64,000 nt of DNA from Sarcomyxa edulis. Its lineage: Eukaryota > Basidiomycota > Agaricomycetes > Agaricales > Mycenaceae. The notes below the pieces were generated by a model. That model was not told where the DNA came from and searched no databases. It worked only from the letters and a program-made list of their open reading frames with translations. The translations under genes and the position numbers were made by a program. The stretch covers positions 1 to 64,000 of the forward strand of contig QUOL01000027.1 of NCBI GenBank assembly GCA_009761415.1, read 5' to 3'. The first letter of the stretch is position 1; each line of letters begins with the position of its first letter. Below are positions 10,322 to 20,219 of the stretch, in pieces.

Positions 10322-12596
10322 TCAGTAGGGTACATAATGCCCGTCTAGTAAATCTCGTAGACGGTTGCTTTCTCCAGCGATAACATGCTCGTCGTCGTCC
10401 AGCTCTGCCATGTCAAAATCAACAACGTAGACCTTTCCCTCATCGTTGATCATAAGATTTGGTGCTCGAATGTCGTGGTGGACCACACCGGCGTTGTGGA
10501 TCCCATCCAAAACAGAGATGAAGGCTTCCCTACGTGACTGGTCAATCGACCGCAAGAACACGCCTGAGTATGGGCTTACCGTTCTGCAGGCGACACTTCC
10601 ACTTTATCCGATTCTCCGCGGTCCTCAAGAGAGGTTCCTCCGTGCTCCATCACCAAAGCCAAAGTCTCGCCCTCAATATCCTCGAACAAGCCGAACACAT
10701 GCAGTATTCCAGGGGCACCTGCGAGATGTCGATAGATACGATACTCGGATCGCATTCGTTCATGCTGTTCTGGGGTAAACGATAATTTGACGACGACGTC
10801 TCGGATGATAGGCGCTCCTTCACTGGGTCGGACCTCTAGCGTGGCGCCGTGGACTGTACCAGTTGAGCCAGAGCCAATACGGGACGTGAGGATAAGAGAA
10901 ATGCATTCGTTCAGAGTGTAGTTCGATTTCAACTTCATGGGGAGATGGGTTTCTGGATTAATTCGTAAGAAGGAGCCTGGGGACGGTGAGTTGTAGGGCC
11001 CGTATCGAATGTAGAGGAGCGCTAGCGTTCGTGATGCGATCTCATTCTCAAAGCTCTGTGAAGGAAGTGAATGAGGACGATGGAGCTTCAAGATCGTGCA
11101 AGGATACGTGCCGGTCTTTTTTTGATAGTAGTTGCCGTGCCCGTGGCGTTTCGTTTACTTCTACGAACCGCCTTTGTTGTCCCGTTCATTTCCCCTTTCG
11201 CTTCTTGACGTACTTGGAACTTTCCTTTGCCCGTTTCCAGGTCAGGATCAACCTTGGCACGTTTCCGACGCGGTCCTTCGTCTTCATTCTTGTCCACAAG
11301 CAACCGTCGTTTCCCATTGACTGGGGGTTCCCGTTGCGCCTCGGAAGACAACTGCTGTTTGACACGATCAAGTGCATCCTCCAAAGCCGCCAGGTACAAT
11401 CCTACATGCAACTTACCATAAGCCGGGTCCTTGCATGCGTGTACGTCGATGACATTGGAGAGGTAGAGTGTCTGGGATTCACGATGACGGATACCTATAC
11501 GTTCCAGAGTCCCGCAATGAAATACAACAAGCGTAGTGTCTCTCAACACGCATCGCGCCCATGCCTAGAATTTCGTCAGCGAAGTTGCTCCCAATACGAA
11601 ACAAAAGCGGCTGACGTGCTGGAGCAGTTGATGCGCGACAGTGACGGCTCGTTTGACAACCTTTCTAGACTTGACTGGCCTCTTAGGCGTGACTTTCGTG
11701 GAGGTGTTTGCTTCTGTGGCTTGCGTCGTCGTCGTGGAATTGGCTGCGGCAGCATGCGCACGAGAGCGGGCTCGAGTGTGTCTCCAAGGCGCGTCCGCTT
11801 CTGAAACGACGTTCGTGGATGATGGGGGTATTGTCCACGGAGTTTTGAGTGCGTCGGGAGGTATTGGGATATCAGCGAGAGAAGGATGACCGGTGGTAAG
11901 GAAGGTCTTGAATGGGAACGTTGGAGTGGACACAACTTGGTCCATCGCCTTGATGACTTCTTCGTTTGCGACCGACAACTCGATTATCTGCCAAGTAGCT
12001 AGCTCTGGATACCGTGCATAGGTCTCTCGCAAGTGATTCTTCAAATCCTGGCTGAGACATTCGGGGAGCTTGGATTCTTCGGCACACTTGTCGTCCAACC
12101 GAATCGCATAAAACTCCGTTACATACTGTTGTATAGTGGTTTCTGGAAGGTGCTTTCCGCCCCAACGCAATAGGGAGAACCAACACGACGAAATACTTGG
12201 GAAGATTCCGAGGATCGATGCAATCGGTTTGCAAAACGGCGCAGTGGTAGTCTCGTAGATCCACACAAGATCCCTTGAGTCGTTGTATCGTCGTGACCTG
12301 GTAATGGCCTTGTCGCAAGCTTCCAGCTCTTCTAGATCTGGTGGAGAGTTCGAATCCTCCGGATCCCTGGGCGGAAATGCCACGCAATTACTACTTGCAA
12401 TATCAGACAGTTTTCGATCGACCATCGAGGAAAGATTCTGTGGAATAGAAGGCAGGGAGACGACCTTCTTGAGAAGCAGGTGTTTGTCGACATGTCTATC
12501 ATAGCATGTCAGTGGAATTGGTGCAACCGGGGTGGGATCGGCGCAGATTTTGAGGATCGGAGGGTTATAGTCAAACAGAACTTGAATGTCGTCCAT
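10322..12596 (-). CDS. A1: family A kinase-fold protein of pair 1
   Basis: Start ATG at 12596 (MDDIQ). Intron 1 is 11615-11565, phase 0; intron 3 is 10579-10530, phase 2. The layout is an N-terminal helical header (residues 1-250), a basic low-complexity stretch (THTRARSRAHAAA, KRPVKSRKVVKRA), a central domain ([39 protein letters not shown]), a second basic linker, then a kinase fold: GSGSTGTVHG loop, VVVKLSF lysine, HHDIRAPN catalytic loop and VVDFD metal site. The key Lys, Asp, Asn and Asp are present, so catalysis is possible. The second intron is unclear: the donor usable in A2 and A3 (GTCAAT) is replaced by an A-rich run here, and exon 3 needs another splice or is frameshifted. Divergent neighbour is B1. 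Substrate and role are unknown. Confidence 0.8.
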
Positions 12597-13047
12597 TATA
12601 GTCTCTCAAATCGACGACTGATGGTTCCTGAAGAATGTGGCTGGCCAGTGCTGAGACAAGAGATGGCGGAACAAAGGGAAGTGACAAGCAGTGACAGTGT
12701 GACCGATCGCGATAAGACGCGATCAACCAAAAGTCCGATGTTTTAACCTGATCTCTATCTTTCAACACCGTTCGTCTCGTCGCATCCTGGTCAAGCCCAT
12801 TGTCCTCGCTTGTATTATATTTTTCTTGGTACCTAAATAGGGTGATCCTGGATTCAGGGTCCTTCCCGGATGGTCTATGGTTTTGTCTAAGTTTCGTCAC
12901 TGGTGGCACTCGGACGGCCAAAGCGCCGTGGTCGCAGTGGCCCGTCCGATCAGTCCAAGCGTGCTACTCCGTGATATATATAAAGCTCGTAACTAGTTAT
13001 GCCTCCAGCTTTCCTACTTTCCATCATTCTGCAATCTTCTCTGCATC
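12597..13047. promoter_or_regulatory. Shared divergent promoter of pair 1
   Basis: 451 bp between the A1 and B1 start codons. On the A side, 12691-12728 holds GTGAC repeats and a perfect inverted repeat GATCGCG-ATAAGA-CGCGATC. On the B side, TCGGACGG (12910-12917) and CCGTCCGA (12942-12949) form a perfect 8-bp inverted repeat, followed by CCAAGCGTGCTACTCCGTG and a TATA box (12974-12984) 64-74 bp before the B1 ATG. The same blocks recur in pairs 2 and 3. Confidence 0.7.
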
Positions 13048-15091
13048 ATGTCAACCCCGGGACAAACCAGGGCTCTCCGTGATCTTTTCGACTCAAGCCC
13101 TCCTACATTGACTCTAGCCAACTCTGGATCCAAGTCTACAGCCACTCGTGGGCCGACCACATTTGACACGCACTTCCCCCCCGAGATTCAGATTCGCCGA
13201 CTCGTCTACCTGCCGGGACTTCTTGATTACCTCAATGGTATCGTGGACGACAAAATGAAGACTATTCGTGCCACTAGGATTCCATTTTCAGTGGGAGAAT
13301 TGAAGGAACTTAAGTCCGCGTATTCAAAATCCACCTGCGACATGAAGGACGAATCAAGTATCGTGAATTTTTACCGGGATACCACTGCCCGTGCTTGCGC
13401 CGAATTGGCATCCTGGCTCGAGTTTGGACCGTGTGCGGGAGAACACATCTTTGATTGGACTCCCGAGAAAAAGCAACGAGTGGAAGCAATTTACGACGGA
13501 GTCCTGAAGGTGGACGAGGACGCGTACAAGAGATGCCGGAGCTCGTTGTCCGCAAAGGTACGCAAGGATATAGAGACGGTCCTACACATCGAGTCCCACA
13601 TGGCCCCTTGGGAGTGCAAGAGTCTATCCGCAGCAAAGGAGGATCTCATACGTGCCATAGTTGAGCTTGCCCAAGCGGAACGCTCTTTTTGCTGGACCTG
13701 CTGCGACTCGGCAGTCAACTGCGGTCGTGGCCACCATTCGTCGAATAAGCCCGGAGCTTCCATGACCGTGACTGGCGCCAGGATGGGTTTCGATGCTCCA
13801 TGTCCTTGTGAGCTTTCTAACTACAAGAAACGCAAACGAGACGAGGATCATAGTTACGTATGCAAAGATTTCTGGCGTAAGATACATTCTTTGCTGCAGC
13901 AGGTCAGAACATCTCCCTTCGCTCTACCATCTTTCTTTCGATGCTAAGCCCTGGTTTTCATTTAGATATGGGCAGAGGCTGTCAAACTGGACTCGACATA
14001 CATGATCCTTCATTCTGGGAATCACGAACTTGTTTGCTTTCGTCAGAGGGCCACTGGTACACTCTATGTCTCTCGTATGATCAAACCCGCCGATCCCGGA
14101 TACGTCAAGCTACATACAGGACTATATCTGGCCATCTGGGGGGATGCTGTTGTCCGCGCAAGCTTGTGGGCTCAAGCTGAATCCCAGGGAACCCTCCCAG
14201 TCCAATACGGGCTCGACAAACAAGACGACCGGGAGCTCGTCGTCCGCCAACGTCAGGCAAGTCATTTTCGATATGGCTCATAAAATTTGACGACGACTAA
14301 CATTGGATCTTTCTAGGGCCTATTCGAAGCAGCTCAATCCAATAATGTTATCAATGCCTACTACAAATCTCGTAGTCCTGGCTTCTCGTGGCGGGGTGCT
14401 ATCGAATGTTCTCGCGTCGAATCTAACGGTCTATCAGTCCAATCTCCAAATTCCCGTGGCTCGAGGCTTCGTGTGATTCTTGGCGATTTGGTCAATGCAG
14501 GGACTCTATACGTACACAAGGCTACTTTGGAAATGCCTGGCGTCTCGATACAGCACTGTGCAGTTGTCACAATAGTCGACTCAAGCTCATCGGATCGTTT
14601 GAGAATCATTGGAAACGAACTAAAGATCTGGACTCACCTGAAATTGAAGGGTGTTGTTAGTTGCGTTCCCAATGTTCTTGGACTGTTTAGGATGTCACAG
14701 TATCCTTACCTTCTGCTACTTACGACGCACAATGGGTTTTCTCTTCCTCAGCGAAAGAAACTTCGCCACGATTGGTACGTTGTATTTGTTTCGCTTTCTC
14801 GATCAACTGAAATTGCTCACTGTGCATCCTAGTCTTACAAAAGAGCAACGTCGTGAATTCGGCGATGCTCTGGGTAGGATCCACGACGCCGGAGTCCTCC
14901 ATGGCCCCATCTGTGCGGACGATCTTCTTGTCGACGGCGATGGCCACGTAAGTATTACTGGATTTTCGAGCGCTAAGATACCCGTTGTTCCTCCGAAGCG
15001 TAGCAAGAAAAGAACGCCGTCCCATGCAGGCATCCAGAAGAAGAAAAATGCAGAAATTTCACAGTTGAAGGAGCTTCTTCAAGGGTATTAG
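13048..15091 (+). CDS. B1: family B pseudokinase-like protein of pair 1
   Basis: Exons 13048-13902, 13966-14256, 14317-14774 and 14833-15091 give 620 aa in frame; intron 2 uses a GC donor (CAG/GCAAGT). The header is homologous to family A (PPTLTL, VYLPGLLDYL). At residues ~205-240 a Cys/His cluster (CWTCCDSAVNCG...HH) looks like a small zinc-binding site. An NLS-like KKRKRDED follows, then the central domain (ELVCFRQRATGTLYVSRMI, YVKLHTGLYLAIWGDAV) shared with family A. The C-terminal kinase-like fold is degenerate: the catalytic loop reads HGPICADDLL instead of HxDxxxxN, and the metal motif reads ITGFSSA instead of DFG, so phosphotransfer is unlikely. A regulatory, scaffold or binding role beside A1 is inferred. 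Confidence 0.85.
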
Positions 15092-15737
15092 AGTATTTAA
15101 AACGCCACCTCTGGATTTGCTAATATCGCCAGTTGTGTCTTGTACAAAGCATGTATATTTTGTTCAGATACAACACCACGGAGTCATCTTTTCGTCGTCT
15201 AAGTATGTCGTCCCAGAACCAGTGATCCACGATCTCCGCTCGTTCTTAATGTTAAATTTTCCTGCAGCAAGCTTAGGAAAACCGACAACATTGGACAGAC
15301 CTAACCCTTCGACATCGAAATTGTGCCGTTCTTTGTGGCGAAGAGCATTGTTGTAGTTTAAAAAAAGCTATGTTACGGGTCAACCATAGTTGAGAGACTT
15401 ACACCCAGTTCCCTGACGTGTATTCAGACAGGTGATCATGATTCTACCCCGATAGGGAGGGCGCGACGTGCCAGTAGCCCCACAGACGTGTCTTCAAGTT
15501 GGACGTGTCGCGATAGAGATTCCAGACCTCGAGAAGAGCCTAGTAAGATTCTTTGGAGATCTCAGCATGCAAGCATTGTCCCCTTCAGCACTATATTAGT
15601 TGCGGCCGAGTCAAGGTTAGGAAGCCTATGAATCGTTCAAGTTGAAATTTTGCTGGTGAGTGTTGAACGTTTGAACGTTGAATTGGTTGCGGCACGGTAC
15701 CGTGACCGTGACAGAGTGACGCTTGTTTCGGACGGCG
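15092..15737. other. Intergenic region before the kinesin gene
   Basis: 3' flank of B1 and 5' flank of the kinesin gene. No conserved element, repeat or additional exon is recognised. The ATG at 15738 is used for the kinesin because the longer upstream frame starts only with TTG. Confidence 0.5.
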
Positions 15738-18080
15738 ATGTCACGCATACCTCGAGTTCATTCTTCTCCAGTTCCAATGCCACCCACAATTGCTTCTTCC
15801 TCAAATCTAAAACGAAAAGTACAGCAAACCACAGACGAAATCGAAGCAACCGATAAACCGCGAAAATTACCCGCTTTTGGAGCTGCAAGACCACTTCAAC
15901 CATCCAGGACAGCAACAAATGTAAAACTGACCGTTCCTCGCGCTCCTCCATCCTCTACTTTATCGAGATCTACGGTTCGAGCAGGTAGTGCACCTCCAAG
16001 AAGTGTATCTTCATCTTCCATCAATGCCAGACCACGCCCCAATACCACCACAACTCGCACCGTTTCAGGAACCGCCACTCAGGATAAACGGTTCGCAGAT
16101 CTACAATCAAAGGTCAATTCCATCGATTCTGCTCGAGCAGCCGACTCTGCCAGGCTGGCAGAAGCCATGGAAGCCGAACGTTCGAAGGTCGCAGAACTCC
16201 AGGCCAATCATCTCGCGCTATCGCGTCAACTGGCTGCAGCGAAATCGCAGGAACTCAATCAACGCCAGGAACTTTCCATAGCCAGCGATGAGATCATCAA
16301 TCTCAAGAAATTGCATGCACGAGAGATCATGGATTTGGAGATGGACATGAAGCGCAAGGAGAGGGAGTTGCGAGATCTGGCCGATGAGCTGCGGCTTTGT
16401 AGAGGCGATCTTGAGAGGGAAAGGGAAGCCGTTTCGAGCTTAAAATCAACCATATCACACCAATCCACCGCCCATCTCAGTCTAACGACTCAGAATCATG
16501 CCTTACAGGCTCAACAAACTGCACTCGAATCCCAGCTCGAAATCTACGCGTCGACGGTTTCCAATCTAACCCTTCAACTAGCCGAATCGAACAAATTGTT
16601 AGACGAGGCGAAGAAAGAGGTCCGAGACAGCGAAGGGGTGCGACGCAAATTGCACAACATGGTGCAAGAACTCAAAGGGAACATTCGCGTGTTCTGTCGC
16701 GTTAGACCTGCGTTGACCGATGACGAGGAAGCCGATATCGTGTTCCCCGACAAGAGGGATCACAAGGAGATTGTACTTGCGTCGTCTAGCGAGAACGCGA
16801 TGGGTCAAGAGAGAAAGGAAGTCTATAACTTTGGGTTCGATCGGGTGCGTCATATCGATGCTAATTCACGCAACCAACTAACTAGTCTTGGACAGGTCTT
16901 TGAGCCTCAATCTACTCAAGCTGACGTGTTCGAGGAGATCTCTCAGCTCGCGCAGAGTTGCACCGATGGGTACAACGTATGCATCTTTGCGTATGGACAG
17001 ACCGGATCTGGAAAGTCTTTCACAATGGAAGGAGGAGAGGTGACAAAATTTCGCTATCGTCGCAAACGTCACTAATCACAATCTCTAGACGGAAGCGACA
17101 GCTGGCATGATACCCCGTGCAGTCGAGCAAGTGTTTGCCGTCACCAATGAACTCAAAAGCAAAGGCTGGGAATACACAATGGAAGGTCAATTCCTCGAAA
17201 TCGTGAGCCCTCTTCTACCCACCTGACATACCGTCTCTAACGCTGCACGCAGTACAACGAAACCATCAACGACCTCCTCGGCAAAGCTGAATTTGACAAG
17301 AAGAAACACGAAATTAAACACGACGCCAAGACGCGCACTACACGCGTTACTGACCTCAATACACCTTGCCTCACCTCCCCTTCACAGGTCCGCAACCTTC
17401 TCGCGACAGCTCACTCTCGAAGGACGACAGCAGCGACACTGATGAATGAACGGTCTTCTCGTTCTCATTCCGTCTTTACCCTGCGTATTAAGGGCACCAA
17501 CGCTGGGAGCGGAGAGACGTGCGAAGGATGCCTGAATCTCGTTGATTTGGCTGGAAGTGAGCGATTGAACGCCAGTGGAGCTGGGTCGGACAAGGAGAGG
17601 TTGAAGGAGACACAGAATATCAACAGGAGTCTGAGTGCTCTGGGAGATGTCATCGCTGCTCTAGGTGAGAAAGGCGATTCGAACGCTAATTTCAAAGGCG
17701 ACAAGGAGAAGCATATTCCGTATAGAAACTCAAAGGTATGTTGTGTCTTCTCTTCGTAAAAAACTCGACTGACTTGGCTTCGTAGCTAACTTATTTGTTG
17801 CAATACTCATTGAGCGGAAACTCCAAGACCCTTGTAAGTTTCCTTCTTCTCCTTTACCGACCCCACGCTAAGAAACGCTACAGATGGTCCTCAACCTCTC
17901 ACCCCTCGCAGCGCACCTCAACGAATCACTGACTTCTCTCAGATTTGCCACAAAGGTCAGTTCAGTCCTCCAAAACCATAGTTGATTGCTCATTTTGCGA
18001 TTCAGGTGAACAACACGACCATCGGTACAGCAACCGCCAAGAAGCAGATCGGCTCTGGTCCCAGCAGTCGTGCTGCATGA
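15738..18080 (+). CDS. Kinesin-14 (C-terminal motor, Kar3/Ncd type)
   Basis: Six exons (15738-17039, 17089-17202, 17253-17735, 17786-17833, 17884-17955, 18006-18080) give 697 aa. The N-terminal ~130 residues are Ser/Pro/Arg-rich, as in microtubule-binding tails, followed by a coiled coil (about 130-310). The motor is at the C-terminus, preceded by the kinesin-14 neck signature [14 protein letters not shown]. The P-loop is GQTGSGKS, switch I is NERSSRSH and switch II is LVDLAGSE, all intact. The family moves toward microtubule minus ends and works in spindle assembly and karyogamy. It is convergent with the mS29 gene, with only 82 bp between stops. The single-copy, intact structure suggests a core gene. 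Confidence 0.93.
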
Positions 18081-18162
18081 TAGAAGTTTTTTCTCCAAAT
18101 TCATCTTGTACTCTCATAGGAATAAATTTATTCGTCATCCAAGCACTAAGATGTAGACTAGA

Positions 18163-19962
18163 TTATCCAGACGACATCGTAGCCAACAGACCCTGCCTTA
18201 CGAACGCCCTTGGATTCCCGCTCGACTCTGCATACTTGGACATGAAAAGTTCATCGTACATGGCTACAAGAAGGACAAGTTAGAAGACAAATGAGATAGA
18301 TAATCGACGGTGCTTACAAGAGGTTAGAGCGCCATCGTCTTTCCATACTTCAAACAAGGCTGCAGCTTCGGGTACGCTGAGGCTCGCGGGGACATCGAAG
18401 TTTCGGAGGCCTTGGGTATACTCAACGACGATAGGCTGACGCCGAGGATATCCTGGATTTGTAGGTCTATCGTATGGGAGGCCGAGAGCTTCGCGCAATT
18501 CAAGGGGGATTGGAAATTGGACGTTTGAAGCGTTTATGGCACCTACAACGGCTCCACGATGCTGTGGGTGAGGAAGAGAGTGAGAAATAGGAAGGACTGC
18601 GATATATTGGAGCACGCACGAAGACACGTTTACCACTGGTAAATTCTAGGAGCATGCGTGGGATAGACAGGTGCCATGGTCTGATAGACGAAAAATGAGG
18701 GTCCTTGTAGAGAGATTTACAGTACAGAGACTGGAAATCGTCTATGGCGAGGAGAACAGGATATCTGCATGACCATGTAAGTAATCAATAAAGGTCGATG
18801 TTGTACATACGCACTTTGTCTGTTTTTGAAGCTCCTGTATCAACATCTCGAGTATCACTGGCGCCAGGGGACGTTCCTTGAGGGCGACGGAGACAAGTTC
18901 ATGAAGAGAAGTCCCCACTGGAATTTCGGGACGTTTCTCGAACTCGTGGAGCTCTGTGGTTTCCAGGTTTGATAGAAGTGCAGAGTTCGTGTCCATGAAC
19001 CGTTTGAGTGTGTGATACGAGAAGAAGGGTTGGCTGTACGTTTGGGTACGGATATCGTACGTGTACTGGGTAGTGGAGTTTACGAGATTGGCAGCTAAAG
19101 AGTTGTGAGGAAACGAACGAGACTGTGATGGCGACGCTTACCTCGTGGAATGTAGAGCACGATCCATTCTTTTGACGCGCAGTACTCGGCTGACTGCAGC
19201 AAGAGGAAACTTTTTCCACACCCAGAAGGACCAGCTGAACGGCGAACGTCAGAAAACGGATGCGAGGACTAGGGTTTACTTACTGTACACAACTCTAGTC
19301 TTGCCACTAGATTTCTTGCCAGCTTTCAGGAGCATCTCTGCTGCTTCGACCGTGACGTCTCGAACAACTGAGCATGGCTTGGATAACAAACGGAACTGCA
19401 TGACTGTGTCAGCCAGTATTCGGCGGACAGTGGGGATAACGTACCTCCACGAGAAGATCTCGGGGTAAACCAAACGACTTGGAGGGATTCGTGTCTTTGA
19501 CATCGAACGTAGTCGCTTTTCCGATCATATGGGTGTGAACGATGTCCTGAGCATGTAGTCGTCAGTTTTAGGCCGTTCCGAGACCAATCTGAGTCGGACT
19601 GACGGGATTGAATATGGGTAAATTCAGACGTGATCCTCGTAGCTCTGTTTGAAAGATCTCATGTGTAAGGGCCGAGGGCGGCAATGGCTTGAATATCTAT
19701 ACAGGAAATCCGGTTAGAGCAGAACAACTTCAACTCAAGCAGTACTCACCCCAGGATTTTCGTTCTTTTCCGGCTTTTCCTTTTCTTTTGCAGCAATCTG
19801 GTTTGCTCCTTCTATTCTGTTCTTGCGTTTTACGTGACGATGCTTGAAAGACTTGTGTCGAGTTTGGATAGAAATAGGAAGAGTCAAAGTTTGTCGAAAT
19901 GTCGGACGAAATGTTGGCCGAATTGTCGACGGTCCAGCTCGACAAGCTGCCAGAACCGACAT
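18163..19962 (-). CDS. MRPS29: Mitochondrial small-ribosomal-subunit protein mS29 (DAP3)
   Basis: The ATG at 19962 opens an Arg-rich, acidic-poor leader typical of mitochondrial import (MSVLAACRAG, RPTFRPTFRQ). Several short introns separate exons that together show the DAP3 pattern: IFKPLPPSAL, DIVHTHMIGK, the P-loop GPSGCGKSF, the Walker-B-like YPVLLAIDDFQSLYC, HLSIPRMLLEF, and the C-terminal SGNPRAFVRQGLL before the TAA at 18163. mS29 is the GTP-binding head protein of the mitoribosomal small subunit. The final exon after a ~55-nt intron is short (about 34 aa). Exon borders in the middle were read from splice signals and are approximate. Confidence 0.88.
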
Positions 19963-20219
19963 GGCAAGAATGTCCTTGAAGTGGGAGGATCCGAGGGAGC
20001 ACCTCGGTATAAACTTTACGGAGAATTCGGGAGGAAGGAGGAGAGTCACAATTCACGGTGTGACTTAGCGTTACAGTGACCAAAGCAGCGGCGGGAGCTT
20101 GCCCAGGAGTGTACTAGGGTATGGAATAAATATTTAGAACTACTAGTGGACCTACTAATGGCTAGCGTACATGTATACAGAAAAGGGTAGCCAACACGAT
20201 CGCCTCAATATCCGACATT

